From Penelope pileata (Eukaryota; Chordata; Aves; Galliformes; Cracidae): a DNA stretch of 64,000 bases. The stretch is from positions 76,754 to 140,753 of the forward strand of contig WBMW01002272.1 in NCBI GenBank assembly GCA_013396635.1, given 5' to 3'. The notes below the pieces were generated by a model that made no database searches, was not told where the DNA came from, and saw only the letters and a list, made by a program, of their open reading frames with translations. The translations under genes were made by a program, and so were the position numbers. Below, piece after piece: positions 1-13,030 of the stretch; the first letter of the stretch is position 1, and each line of letters starts with the position of its first letter.

Positions 1-3000
1 ATCTTTCTTTACATATGTAATTTTTGGGTAAATGAAGAGTCTGGAGAAATTCCTATCCCTTTTATATTTTCTCTGTTATTGAAGGTTTATTTATAGCAGA
101 AGCCCTCCAAACTCTGCTAAATACCGTCACCTTGTTGTGCTGGATACCACAGACACATCTGATGAAAGGCAGCTCTTGTACATATGATCTCAGCCTTAAT
201 CAGCAGGGTGGATAATGAGTGGCAGAGGTGCAGCGAGTTGCAATTACATTCCTGAGCGATAGGTTCTATAGCAGAAATCAGGAATCATATTTTCCTGTGT
301 GTTGCTTTACGCCAATGGGCTACGCTGTGCTAATTGCCTACACATTTGTAGAAAATGACAGCAATGGCTGCTTGCTCAGATGTTGCTCAAAAATTCAAAA
401 TATGTGATCTTAAACTTTCAGTGAGATTTATTCAAAGGGATCCCTATTTTTGTTAAATTCCTATTGACATTATGAACCTTTTGCAAGTCTTTAATTTCCA
501 ATAAATGCTGGTAACTATTCCCTAATATTCCCTAACATTTTGTTTGGAAAAAAAAAAGAAAAAAGCAAAGAAAATCTATACATACATTGTCAATCTTGAA
601 TCTGAAATGTAAAATTACAGGTGAGCCAGAGAATAAATATAAAATAAAATCTCCATAGAGTTTGATATTTTTGAGAATCTCGTTGTCTTTGAAGGCTGCA
701 TAGGGATCTCAGGGAAGGAAAAAAGTAGAAGTGTTTGACAATGATTTGATATCTGAATCATTTGTTTAGTGCTGCAAAATATAGTCATGCTCCTTTGCAC
801 TTGCTTCATTTCTCTCCTAGGAATGAGCAGAGCCTGTAACAATGAGAATCTGCCAAGCATATGATGATACTACAGATTGTTATTCTCTTTCTAGACCAAA
901 AGCAAATCTTTTGCAGGCACAAGCTGTGCCCGTTGCCTCCTGGTACTGAATGCAGGCAGAAGGACTGGCTCAGAACAGTCTCACTGTCCTAGAGATGATC
1001 GTATTCATGGGAAGAAACAAGCTCTGGATAATTTTGCTGACAAGTTATTTAGTAGCTGACCTAAAAGAGGGGAAATATACAGCAAACTTTGAGGGTTAAA
1101 CTTTTAGTTCCGAAAGTCCAATAGTTGGGCCTCAATGCATTATAGGGTCCTTTACATCTGTCTGGCGTTTTATTCTGGTCCGTGCTTTTACAGTTTGCTG
1201 CTGGAATGTCATCAGTATATTTACAGCTACGTTTATTATTTTAATTTCAATCTAAATCTTAATCATTTTTTTTTGAAATTAGAACATGATAGGTTTTTTT
1301 TTTTGCTTTAAAAATACTTTTAAAACATTCCTTCTATTTCCCATTTCTGTTAATTCTGCATTTGCTCAGTGAATACAGTATTTGACTCAAATGTTCATGT
1401 ATCTCTCCTTCTGCTAAGGAACAGTTCTCAGCCATTTTAGTGCTCTTTCACAACTCCTGCAAATACTCTTCTTTCTTTGATCTTTTTCCTTCCTTGTGTC
1501 TCAGCCATCATACTTCTAAATATGTGCTTGTGTGTTTTTATTTATATACCTGAATCTCATTGAAATTATCCTCACATTCAATAGTTCTGTAATATATTAA
1601 TTTCATAGAGACCCTGATAAGAAAAAGAAGTGCTCCACCCATCCCTCTTCCCTGAACAGTTCACCATATATTTTTTTCATTGCAAGCTAGAGTTGAAAAA
1701 ACTAAAAATAAAAAAATATTATTTCTACAGAAAATAAATGCCCAAAAGCATTAAAATAGGGCCATTGTCAAATCCATGTCAGTAGTTCGCTTCAACAATG
1801 GCAAAAAAAGGGTTAAATAGGTAACATTAAGTAGACTTTAAAATAAAAGTTTACTTGAATTACTTGGAAAAAATAATAAAAGTCTGTGGTGAAAAACAAC
1901 TTCTAAGAAAGTCTATGTGAAGGATAATTATTCCACTAATTACTTTTATTTAATTGTTATAGTTGCAAAGTTTGTGATAATTAAGTGACTGTGAAAATAT
2001 CCCTTTGTTTTTTATACTTTTTTTTTGTGTGATTTCTTGAGACCATAATTTCAGAAGAAACTGCTAAAGTATGACTATAACCCTGAAACCAGACTCTGTT
2101 CTGCTTTGTTGTTTTGTTTAGTTTTTGAAGTTTGGGCTAACTTATACTCAGCAATATATATATATTTTTTTTAAATCAAAGTTTTGCAAAGGCAAAATTG
2201 TTTGACCTTATATGTATGGGCTATGTTGTCACCATCCTTTGTAATAATACCAATACATAGCTCAGCATATTTATTGAGCTTTGAAATTGCACTGCAAAGA
2301 GTATTTTTCATTCAATAGTGAAGCAGTTATGCAAATAAATTGTGTCATGAAAGAGTTAAAGAGCTGGTGGCATGGCCAAAGAGCTGCAGAAGTTTAAGAA
2401 ATTCTTTTCCTTCTCAAAAAAGTGCAGTAGTTAAATTAGTTGGTAAGTCCACACATTGTTGAGATACTTTTAGGTTTCATTTACTGGTGGCGTAGGAATT
2501 CAGGCAGTTTGATGTTCCAGTGCTTTGACAGCAGGACCTCCTAACATGAAAATCAACCATAAGAATAATTCTTTTTTTTTCCTTGACTTTAAATGGAGGG
2601 ATATATAGACATTTTCTAGAAGGCACGTAGCAAAGTAGAAAACATATCCCTGGACAAAGCCAGAACACAAAGCGTCTGGCTGTTAGACCAGTGCTGGTAA
2701 CTGTTAGGGTTTTTGCCTCTTGATACATTTTTAGAAAGCTGAAGTATCTCTATATTTAGAAAAGGTACTACAAGTGTTTTCTAGTCTCTGTTTTCTGGAA
2801 ACCTTTTTGATTTTCCACAGAAACAATCAGGCTAAAGCAAACAGAAAGCTGACTGTGTTTTACTTGGTGCAGCGCATGGATCAGCATCGTGCCATAACCA
2901 GCAGTAGCAATGCTGAAGGTTAGCCACAGGCTGCAGCACAGGTGGAGGGCTGGGCTTAGTGTCATGAGCTTATCTCCATTAGGCAAATTTGTCTCATAAG

Positions 3001-5052
3001 TACATGAGTAAATAACAAATGGATCAAAGTACAGTTAGTAACAGTTCTAGAGGAGATCTAGGTTAAGATAATGCAATAGGAAGAGTTGCAGGGGTGATGG
3101 GAAAACACCAAAAAAGTGCTTGGAAGTGAGATAGGGAAGCTGCCAACATGCCACCAAATGGAGCTTGAAGATCTCAGCTATCCTACAGTGAGAAAAATTG
3201 CATCCAAACAGAGACTGAATGGGGAAATTCTCTGAGAAAGATAGAAAAACATAGGATCATTAGGAATTTTAAAAAAAAAAAAAATTCCTTTGCTTATAAA
3301 TAGAACCAATGGAGATAACTTTTTCTACCACAGACTACAGAAGAATTTCTAGAAGAGGCAGCTGATGCTCAGTGTTTTCCTAAGCTTGATAGATCAGCAG
3401 GATTCTGGCAGGTTCTGTTGGAAAAACAGTGCTTATCTTTAAGCATCCCATTTGGGAGACAGTCTTCTTCAGACTGCAGCGTGGGTTGTGCTTGGCATCT
3501 AAACCGTTTCACAGGGAAATACAAAAAACTCTAGATCATGCTTTGAACTGAGGAATAAAAAAATATTTGATAGAAAAACATGACCCAGGACAGTGAGCAG
3601 ATTTGTTTAAAGCTGAAGTTGCTGGGATAAGACTGAACAAATAAATTCTGTGCAACAGAAATCTCTATCTAGGAAATGCATTGATATATGACTCTGAACA
3701 GGTAGGTCACATCAAGACTATCAGCAATATTCCTTTCCTGACCGCTATGAGATATTGTAAAACAATGGCCAGCCCAGGAAAAATTGTACCTCGTTTTATT
3801 ATAGACTAGAAATTCAGGTGATGTCTTCTGCATTGGTGTCCAATGGACATTGAATGCAATTCTTGATAATTGTCTGTAAACAGGAGGAAGTAGCTCCTGT
3901 TGCAAGTGCAAATACAAGCTGTCTACCTCTAAGAAGGCTGTTGGTCTTTTCACAACAACAAAGTCGACACCAGAGACCTGTGTCTTTTGTGTTCCTGACA
4001 CTATCAAAAATAGAATGCCCTTATCCTCAAGTAAAGTAGGAAGTCTGTCTTGTGCCCATAGTCCAAGAACCAAGTGATTGCCCTACCCGCTGTCAGGAAA
4101 GCCCTCTGTGACTGACTTCTTTAGCCAAAGGAATATAGCAAGTGTTTTCCTATGAATACGGTTTATATACAACATAATCTTTTCAACTGTAAACCATAAG
4201 GAAAATAAGACTCTAGAAATATTAATAACTTTCACAGGTGTTAGTATCAGAGCATGAGTGTCTGCTTGCTCTTTTTCTGTTCCTTTTCACTTTTATTGTG
4301 AAGTGCTGCAAAACTGAAATTCTACATCCTGTTCTGCTTTTCTGTTTTTGTCACCAGCTGTCAATATTTAGTAGTTTCAGCACAGTCCCTTCGACACTGA
4401 AGGAAAGTAATTGGAATTCAACTCAAAACTAGGCAATAAATGTGTAAATGACAATTGTGATTGTCAAATCTGCTGTAGGCAGAACAGAATTAAGCCTCAA
4501 TATAGAAGTGTGGGCACAGGCAAACAGCTGCCTTCTCTTACTAGTTTAAGGGTAACCATGTAAAGGAAGATCTCTCAGCACTAGTCAATATTTTGTTAAA
4601 AGGCTTCATTATTGACCATTTGTACTGTGCATAAAATGTCTGAAAAATATATAGTAAGTTATATGTGACTGCTTATAGTAAAACACAATAGATGTTGGAT
4701 ATGTTTAGTTCAATGTGTTCATCTGGTTTCTGTCAAAAGTAGGGACAATTATCATGAAAATTTAGGAAAAACTAAAACGGCAGCTTTCTCTTAACTTCAG
4801 TACTCCATGAGCTGTATTGGTTGCCCGTCTCTTTCTCCACTGAATTAAGTCTAATGTAAAACTATAGATTGTGCATGAGTGATGTCTAACCTGCTTAAAC
4901 ACAATTCAGATTCCAGGATAATTGAAAGTTAAAGGTACTGGCTGTAGTTCTTTTCTGTACATATGAGCTATACAGCACTGACAGCAAATAGAAAATTTTC
5001 AGCTGCCTTGCAAGTCCACCTTCTAATGCAAATGCTATTTTTGTATTTCCAG
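1..5052. other. AT-rich unique DNA without a recognised gene
   Basis: No recognisable exon, RNA gene or transposon was found here. Simple-sequence content is small: a short AT run near 2154-2165 and a hairpin-capable A-tract at 3262-3289, where AGGAATTTT is followed by ten A and then AAAATTCCT. The longest open frame is 134 codons on the minus strand (3669-4073). It begins at a TTG rather than an ATG, has no family motif I recognise, and is not treated as a gene. Frequent stops in all frames fit intergenic or intronic vertebrate sequence. Confidence 0.7.
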
Positions 5053-5159
5053 GATGAACATTGTGGTTATGGAAGGAGAGCCCAGGAGGAGAAGAAAAAT
5101 AATCGTGACAAAGACCATTGGAAGACAGGCACACATAGACAGTGGATGAAGGATAAAAG
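5053..5159 (+). other. Exon-like segment with consensus splice sites (candidate)
   Basis: The segment is preceded by a T-rich tract ending TTTGTATTTCCAG and followed immediately by GTAAGAAC, so both an acceptor and a strong donor are present at 107-nt spacing. One plus-strand frame is open across it and encodes a very hydrophilic, Lys/Arg/Asp/Asn-rich stretch (about 35 residues, including EEKKNNRDKD) that I cannot assign to a family. The length is 2 mod 3, so an internal coding exon would shift phase. It could be an exon of an unannotated non-coding or coding transcript, or a chance pairing of splice-like words, which is common in 64 kb of vertebrate DNA. Confidence 0.2.
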
Positions 5160-8118
5160 GTAAGAACAATTCCAGGACCCAGTCAGTGTTGCCTTTGATT
5201 GCAGAAGCCAAGTAAGGAGTGACTTTTCATTCTGTGCTGACATAATACATATCAGCAAGATAGCCTAGTCAATGGTAAGTGCTGTAATATAATGAAGTAG
5301 TGTAACAATGAAGTTGAAGGTACAACTAAGTGAGAGTTAAACATATTGTTCTTCATCAGTAGAGCACTATGTACATAAATATCGCTCTATTTTGTAGGAG
5401 GAGATATATATGGTCCAAATATTCTGTGGAAGTGTGACCTATTCTGATATCTGTAGTAGCTACAACTACTAAACAACCACAGTACGCTGAAACCTTAATA
5501 ACGGTACGAAGATACTCATTCTCAAAATGGGGACTAAACATGTTGGTGTTTTATTGTGGCTTTAATATGTAAGCTTATAATAAAAATCACTGAATTCACA
5601 AGAAAAAGACAACAAGCTAATAGTCAAAACTTAAGCTCAAGTTTTCAAATCAAATCTTGCATACCCAGTTTCTGCAATGCATCTCACAACAACTACCATT
5701 GTTTTTTAAAGGTTCTCGGATTTAGGAGGCTGTTTTGTATAAGTAAATGCAGGAGGCTGAAGGCCACTGCTTTCTTCATACACTCTAATGCATTATCTAG
5801 GTCTGAAATCTCTCGAGTTTGAACTGCATTTGTTTCTAGTAATTTCCATTAGTTATTGTTCTAATACATGGACTATAAAATTTGAACTAATACTTTACGA
5901 AGTGTACATCATTCTCAGGTTAAATATCAATAAACAGCAGCCAATTGTCATGCCAAAAAAACTTCTGCAGAGTTCAGGGCGATGATAAATTCAGCTTTAT
6001 TCAGTAACCTAATAGCTTCTTGGTATGAAAGGTTATTTCACCTATAAACATCTGCTTTTAATCTACTTCTTCACTATGACTTTTTAAATGATACCATCAT
6101 GTTTTGAACTTTATCTACTAGACCTGTTCAGATTTTATCAAAATTGTTAACATAACCCTGCTTTTTGCTACTCAGAAAAATGATAGTTTAGAGCAATGTT
6201 TTTATTGCCTTATTTTTGACACTTTGTTTTGTTTACCCATAACTAGTCAATGGTACCAAATAACATAATGAAGTTCAGGCTATGTTTGTTTGCTTTTCTT
6301 TAAGTTATATGGCTCACTAAACTGAAGGCTACATTAAAGCTAAAAGCTCTCTTTTACTGAGGTTTAGTTGAGATTCTGTATCCAAAAGATAACTTTAATG
6401 GGTTATGTCTTCCCCTAAGTAGCTAGTAAAATGCTGCATTTGAAAGCTGATATTTTTACTGGGAACATGACATGGTATAAAACTCTGTGTGTGAATTCAC
6501 CACCGGGTGAATTTTGCAGATCATAACTGCTATTGCAACAAATATTCAAATGCTTGTTATTATGCAAAGATTTGTATCATTCTCAGGACAGATTATTCTT
6601 GGAAAGAATGATGTCGTTGTTGATTTTCTATTAATGTGGAGACAACAACCCCATTTTTAAGTGTGATGTAGAATATACATATGAATAGGTGATGGCAGTT
6701 AGAAATGACCTGTCTGATCTGTGAATTTCTGAACTTGAGTTGGGAAGGTCATTCATTAATGCCATTCAGCTAACAAGTGAGCAATTTTATGGAATTCATT
6801 ATAGTCCCAGAGCACCAGCTCCTGCATTTATTAGTTTCAATATGCAAAATCTAATACTATTCATCATCTCTAGTCAACAGCTGAGAGAAGAATTCTACAT
6901 ACTGTTTCTGTTGGTTACGCTTAAAGATTTGGTCAGTGCTTTAACATGACTGTGAGTTTCCAAACCAGATATAAGCTCAGGTTTCTTTTACGGCAATTCT
7001 GCTGTCAGGTGGGATCTTGCCTTAGATTACCATGGTGTGTCACCTGCAATATCTTACTTTTATTCAGAAATCATCTGCACGAACATTTTGCATTCATAGA
7101 AGCATTTTTATAACAGAAGGATCTTTTTGAGTTGTGAAACGTGTGTCCACTTCTATGTGGACTTCTTCTATGGGTTTTTAAACACAGAAGTCTTTAGGTA
7201 TTCTCTTAGTAGTTAAAGATCTCTCTTCAACTATTCAGTTATTCAAGTCATGACGATCTTATGCCTTTGTACTGGCTCTGGTATCTGTTACACGTGGTTT
7301 GTCGAACCCTGCCCAAAGTTCTACTAGTCTCTTGTGTTTTTCACTGCTACAGACACATTTACAGTAAAGTTTGCATACTGAAGGGAAACTAGTGCTCTGA
7401 GGCTTGAACCTAACACTAAAAATGGAATATAAATTTCAGTTTTGCAAAACTTTGCATATATGCACTAATCTTAGTGGGATCTGCAGGCCTGAGTCAAGGA
7501 CAGGGAGCAAGAAGAACCTACTTACGCAAATTATCTAACCAACCTAACTTGCTAATCTCCTTACCTCCCTTCTGTAAACAGGCAGAAATTTATACAAATA
7601 GGTATCTCCTTTGTCTGTTAAAAGGGGGCCTAGATAGACCAATGGGCAGACGTCATCACCTAAATTAGCAGGATTGACAAAAGATGACAAGATGAAATGC
7701 TGAGGACAAAGCAAGTCACAAGGCCTCAGCTATTCCAGACAGAACTCAGAGCTATAAATAACCTTAGGGAGGTGAAAGTGTCAGTTGAGACCTTACTTTA
7801 AAAACAAAGAAATGAAACAAAACGCCCCACAAAATATTGTGCTAATTTATTTTTCATGTCTTTCCTCTATAAGATGCAATTCTCTCACAGCTCAGTCCCT
7901 GCATGATGAGAGCAGGTAAGCTCTACTGAAGAGCAAAGACAGATGGATTAATTTAAACTCTGGCTGATAAACCTAAAAGAACTATATTTTGCTGAATAAA
8001 CTTGATTCAGCTCTCAGCTTCTGTATTTTACAGCCTGGGTTATTATTTTAATGCATATGTGAATGGTTTTGACTATATTATATTGAAATACAAGAAACTG
8101 TATTTAAACTTAAGAAAA
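5160..8118. other. Unique AT-rich DNA, no gene seen
   Basis: No transposon, RNA gene or recognised coding sequence was found. A small inverted repeat, AATTCACC-ACCG-GGTGAATT, lies at about 6494-6513. Open frames are all under 90 codons and carry no family motif. Confidence 0.65.
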
Positions 8119-8129
8119 AAAAATTTGCT

Positions 8130-8312
8130 GTCAGAGAGATCGAACACTGGGCAAGGTTGTCAAGAGAGTGGGGAGTCCATATCATTGGAGGTATGCAAGA
8201 CTTTACTGGAAAAGGTGCTGAACAGCCTGGGCTAGGAGATCCTGTTTGAGCAGGGCAGGTTGGATCAGATGACTTTCAGAGGTCCCTTCCAAACTCAGTA
8301 ACTGTGATTTGG
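8130..8312 (+). mobile_element. CR1 non-LTR retrotransposon, 3' tail fragment
   Basis: This is the 3' end of a CR1 LINE in plus orientation. Seen in the sequence: a degenerate run through 'caagactttactggaaaa', 'acagcctgggctaggagatc', 'gcaggttggatcagatgac' and the conserved terminal block 'aggtcccttccaaac' followed by 'tgtgattt'. This order matches the avian CR1 3' end (final coding residues, then the short 3' UTR). Only about 180 bp remain, as expected for a copy truncated at its 5' end by incomplete target-primed reverse transcription. It is diverged and has no open frame across it, so it is old. Confidence 0.88.
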
Positions 8313-10595
8313 TGAGATGTTTTTAACTTCCCAAAGATAACATAATGATTCCATGAGCCAAATATGCCTCATATGTGAATCAGATCCCTCATGTAAGGCT
8401 GCCTTTATACTAAAAGAGGTTAAATATTTTCTCATTATCTTTGTGTGATTTTAGCCATGGGAGAAAAACAATCTTTCAGTTTTAAGTCATTCTAATGAAT
8501 ACCTGAAGCAGGGGGAATGGCAGGTGTTTCTAAGGCAAGCGGTCAAACATGCATTTAGTCAGTACTGAGGAACTTTATTCAACACAAAAACAAAGCTATA
8601 AATAAATAAAAGGCAAAAAAAACCTGTGTAGATAAAAGTGTATGACCAAAAATCAAATAACAAAAGAGAGTAAAAATTGAAAGATCCATGTTCTAAACTC
8701 CGTTTTCAAATGCAAAGCAAATCCAAGCATAAGCTCTGTTTGCCGTAAAGAACTTGTGTCCACTTTCTACACGAGGTTCTCTATTACATAGCAAAAAGTG
8801 ACCTTTAAACTACCTTGACAGATGCAGCTGACTAGAAAATTACTGTCATTAACAGGATATCTGGAGAGTAGACTATTGAAAAAAAAAAAAAAGATACTAA
8901 AAGGCAGATGTTAACAATTTGCTACCCCAAAAGACAGCTACAATAAAACCCTACATTTCTAGTGTTATGTAAAATTGTTATTGAGATTCAGCATAACATA
9001 CACAAAAAAGGTGCATATATTTATCTATCTTTAGAGCCAAGCTAAGAAAATATTCCAATTATTCAAACGAGAAATTATTAAAATGCTGTGACTTGTGTCT
9101 GCTGAAAATGAAGGTTCTTAATGAAACCAGCTTAATATTGTCTAGTCCATATAATTCTGTTATTTGAAAAATAGGATAAAATATTTAATATTCTCCTTTT
9201 AAAACCAACAAAAAAATCTAGAAACAATGCTTTTGGAATTTCTCTCTTTCTAGATGGTAGCTGACCAAAAGAATAAAGACAATTAACTTAAGTATTTCTT
9301 TCTGAATTTTCACATCAATACAGACATAATTTTCTTGATTAAGGAATGTAGTAAAGGCTACACTATGCAGATTTTTGTTCTGTTTACAAACTCAGGAGAA
9401 CCATATCAAAATAGGTTTACAAGTCAATTTAGTTCATTATCTGGAAAAGAAATCGTATAGAATCATTCATTGTTTAGTTTTAGTATTAGATGATGGAGCA
9501 CCTGGAAAGACAAAACTAAGCAATACTGGAGCTTGTAATGCCATGATCTTGTTGGTCATTGCAAGCTCATGTCAACATTATTAACAGCAACAAAGGGGTA
9601 AATTTCAAATGAAGCAGAAAGTTTTAGATGAACAGTGAATTTCTCAGAAATTCATGGTCAGCAGGACTGGCATCATGGAACAATAGTGGGTATCTCCCTT
9701 GGCATGCCACCATACCTGAACTGTTTTTCAAGACTTTTGGCAGTTTTCTACCAAAAAGATGATAAAAATTGGAAAGAATTTAGAGAAGTACAAAGAAAGA
9801 GGAAATAAGAGTAACAGGGGAAGAAAACCAAACAAACTAATAATGGAAAAGTGTAAGTACAATTGTAAGTACAAGAATTTCCAAAACATAGCTACAGTAT
9901 GTAGAAAATGATTTAATATTTCACACATACAAAAAAGTGGAAGTCCTAAATTTAACTTAGACAAGTGTATTTCAGTGAAAAATAAAATCTGCATGTGCAG
10001 AGAATGAAATTTAATGAACCAGTAAAATTTTTTTTTCTTCCTAGATATCTCTTTGTTTCAAGAGTTACTGAAAATACATATCAGAAGTCATAACTACCCC
10101 TCAAATGCAGGGCTCTGCAAACACACTTTAATGTTAGAAGAAATGTTATTCTTGATATGAAAGACTTTGGTATTTATAAAATCTGTTTTGTTAAAAAGCT
10201 TATTTTTATATAAATCAAAGCTATATTTTTTCATTCTTTCTCATTTCAAGCATCCCACTGTCTGCAAATATCCAAGAGTAGAGGCCTCTCCTCTACTCCA
10301 GATGTTTCAGGAATGTAGTCATTCTTTTTTTTTTTAAATCACTAATTGCTGTATCTTTTAAGGTGGATGGTTAAAAGTTAAGTGGTTGAGAGACTGTGAC
10401 TCGGCCATGTTAAATTAAGGCCAGCAAGGGCACAGGCTGGGATGGTAACTCATGTGTATGCTTCTGATCACTGCCCCCGAACTCGCCTTATAGTCCTTCC
10501 CATAAATTATGATAGCCTGAAAACAATTACAATGAAATATTGTTTTGGGCAGTGTCAGGCTTCCCCTCGAGTCTTAACAGAGACATACTTGGAAG
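8313..10595. other. Unique AT-rich DNA, no gene seen
   Basis: This stretch separates two CR1 copies. It contains A-runs (near 8880-8892) and a purine-biased stretch at about 9740-9835. No exon, RNA gene or further transposon was recognised. Confidence 0.65.
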
Positions 10596-11045
10596 CAGAG
10601 TGGGTTTCCTTTGGAGGGCCACAAAGATGATAAAGGGCCTGGAGCATCTCCCTTATGAGGAGAGGCTCAGTAAGCTGGGTCTGTTCAGCCTGGAGAAAAG
10701 AAGGCTGAGAGGGGACCTGATCCATGTTTATAAGTATCTTAGTTGTGGGAGGCAAATGGAGGTGGGGAACCTCTTTTCTGTGGTCAGTGGGGACAGGACA
10801 AGGGGCAATGGCCTTAAGCTGGAGCACAGGAAGTTCCGCACCAACATGCGGAAGAACTTCTTCACAGTGCGGGTGACGGAGCCCTGGAACAGGCTGCCCA
10901 GGGAGATTGTGGAGTCTCCTTCCCTGGAGATATTCAAGACCCACCTGGACACCTACCTGTGCAACCTGCTGTAGGGAACTGCTTTGACAGGAGGGTTGGA
11001 CTCGATCTCTAGAGGTCCCTTCCAACCCCCTGTGATTCTCATTCT
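10596..11045 (+). mobile_element. CR1 non-LTR retrotransposon, 5'-truncated
   Basis: About 450 bp of a CR1 LINE in plus orientation. It starts in the block 'ggagggccacaaagatgat' and runs through 'ctgttcagcctggagaaaag', 'aggctgagaggggacctgat' and 'aacaggctgcccagggag' to the 3' UTR block 'gaggtcccttccaaccccc' and the terminal 'tgtgattctcattctt'. The last words correspond to the short octamer-like repeats that end CR1 elements. The element retains an uninterrupted C-terminal coding frame (see the next entry), so it is among the youngest repeats in this window. The exact 5' junction is uncertain by about 20 bp. No poly(A) tail is present, as is normal for CR1. Confidence 0.93.
10600..10974 (+). 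pseudogene. CR1 ORF2 (reverse transcriptase) C-terminal remnant
   Basis: This frame encodes the extreme C-terminus of the CR1 ORF2 polyprotein, the protein that supplies endonuclease and reverse transcriptase for retrotransposition. Visible signatures, in order, are LGLFSLEKRRLRGDLI, RTRGNGLKLEHRKFRTN, FFTVRVTEPWNRLPREIV and SPSLEIFKTHLDTYLCNLL followed by TAG at 10972-10974. The ATG at 10627 is internal to the original protein and not a real start. The endonuclease and the reverse-transcriptase catalytic core are missing because of 5' truncation, so the copy is non-functional. The frame has no stop or frameshift over about 120 codons, which suggests a relatively recent insertion. Confidence 0.88.
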
Positions 11046-12970
11046 TCAAATACAAAGCTTGAGGCATTTCAGTTTTGGGCTTCTATCCCATTGATCTCCT
11101 AGTTCTTCTTACGAGTTTTCCTGAAGCTTCCTGTCTCCTGTATTACTATGTCAAACAAACTGCAATTTTCTGATTAGCTTGTCACTTTGTCCCTATTCTT
11201 GTAAAGCACGTGTTGGCCAGATAGTTGTCAAGATTTCATTTGTTTGGTTGGTGGACTTTGTTTCTTTAGCTGCATCATCTTAGAGTTTTTCTACAAATAT
11301 CAGGTGACAACTTTGGGGGGAGCTATGAAAGGGTCTCCCTAACCTCCTTGTTAACACAGAAGCTTTGTTTATAATGATGTGTTTATGTAAAGCTAAGACA
11401 GATGTCATACTCTTGATGTCTGCAAATTACTGTATTATACCAATACTGAATGAAAGGAAAACAACAATACACAGGAAATCTTAATGCAATGATTTCTTCT
11501 AAGGACTAAAAAAAACTCAGTGAAGGAAATGAAATGATTGTTGCTTTCACACTAATTTACACTCCACTGTCTACTATCACTGCATGGACTGAGTGTTCAG
11601 GTGAGCTTCTTTGGCTGAAGTTTGTCAATTCCTGTTTTCATTATTTTATTAATTAAAACAAAATTGCCAATTTTATCTCAGGCAACTTGCTGGTTTTGAA
11701 TAACAAGTGGGATTACAGGCTTATGTGAGCAACAGGGGAAAACACTGTACCTTCTTATTAACTTCAGACTGCTGTTGGGAGGGAATAGCTGACCCAGCCT
11801 CCCCCTGCTTTCATTTATAGCTGAAAGCTTTCCCAAACAGCGATCAGGCAAAAGGATGAGAATGGATAGAAGTAAACAGGAGTGAGGTGTAGCTTTGAAG
11901 TACGTCATTTGCCTTTTTTATTTTGTAACACTATTTAATTATGCATCATAAGCATTTTTGAATAGCAACTAGTTCTAAATAATTTACTAAAAAAAATTAC
12001 ATGTAAATATAGTTTTAATCAATTTTAGTGCATTGGATTCACTGTTACTAGCTGCTTTACGTTAAACAGTATACTTGACAGAATATGACGTTATGTACAT
12101 CATGAATAAAAACAGTGCATAAGTAGAATCTATGTAAACTAAGCTCAAGATGTATCTCACAAAAATAGCAAGGTCCATTCTTCCAACCCAGCCAAGGCAT
12201 ATGGATGTGATCCTTAAGGGAGTATAAAATCTACTTGAAACCAGTGGATCTCTTCGTATTGGCTTATATGCATGTTAGAAATTATGACTGCAGGTACGAC
12301 AATTTTAGTTCTCGTGTTTGAAAATGTGAATAATAATCTGTACCTAAACAGAAAAATGCAACAGAAGTATGTAGATGGAAATAGATCAGGTAGTAGGCTC
12401 CACCTGATTTTGGTTACTTGTGCAGTTTTTTTTCCTTTTCATTTTTTCTCGTGCCTGGTATGTGTGATTGAAAGTCAGTACAAGAAAAAAATAAAATTCT
12501 AGGTGACTTAGGGCTTGACTTACATTTGAAAGCCAGAAGGACCTGTACTCCTAAAACAGTCAGATGTCTCTGGGAATCCCACCAAACTCTCTGAACAGTC
12601 CTCTACACTATGAATTAAATGTGACCCTAGTTCCAAAGATAAATTTCACTGTACAAATTAATTCTACAGTCTTGTTCTGTCTGTAACTGCGCTACAAAGA
12701 CTGGAGGAATGGCATCAAGAGGTGCAAGTGTTGTTGGTTGTTTAAACGGATTTATGCCACTTCTATCCCAGTAGTAACAGTGCAGCCTTCAGTCATGTTA
12801 ATTAGCTCTTAATTCAGAAACTGTGTGGTAATTTGAATGATAGCACATAAAACAATTATCTGTGCATTTTTCTAAAGGGAAGCTTAGTTTTTGACTTGAT
12901 GTGTCAAGGAGGTAAAGAAGCTTTATATGGATACAAATTTACAGTCCTGTTTTTAGGAGGGCAGGGTTTT
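11046..12970. other. Unique AT-rich DNA, no gene seen
   Basis: No transposon or exon was recognised. The part at 12780-12860 contains homeodomain-like words (GTTAATTAGCTCTTAATT) and is discussed as a weak regulatory candidate. The rest has stops in all frames. Confidence 0.6.
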
Positions 12971-12974
12971 GTTT

Positions 12975-13030
12975 GTATTTTTTTTCCCCCCTTTTTTTCT
13001 CAGGTTTTCCCCCCCCCCCGCCCCCCCCCG
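12975..13030. repeat. Polypyrimidine tract with double poly-C run
   Basis: A near-continuous T/C tract ends in eleven C (13009-13019), one G, nine C (13021-13029) and a G. The minus strand therefore carries two long G runs and could form G-quadruplex structures, and the plus strand could form an i-motif. A proline-rich plus-strand frame across it is a by-product of the C run. Such tracts are error-prone in sequencing, so the run lengths may not be exact. Confidence 0.85.

Noticed and set aside
3669..4073. 134-codon minus-strand open frame
   Set aside because: It starts at TTG with no ATG at its head, has no recognised domain, no splice context, and is within chance length for 64 kb searched in six frames.
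7891..7915. 25-nt microexon-like segment (TCTCTCACAG before, GTAAGC after)
   Set aside because: Both splice words are good, but so short a segment needs transcript support and many such pairs are expected by chance.
10555..11067. 170-codon minus-strand open frame, the longest in the window
   Set aside because: It is the antisense of the CR1 coding region and is open only because of CR1 base composition.
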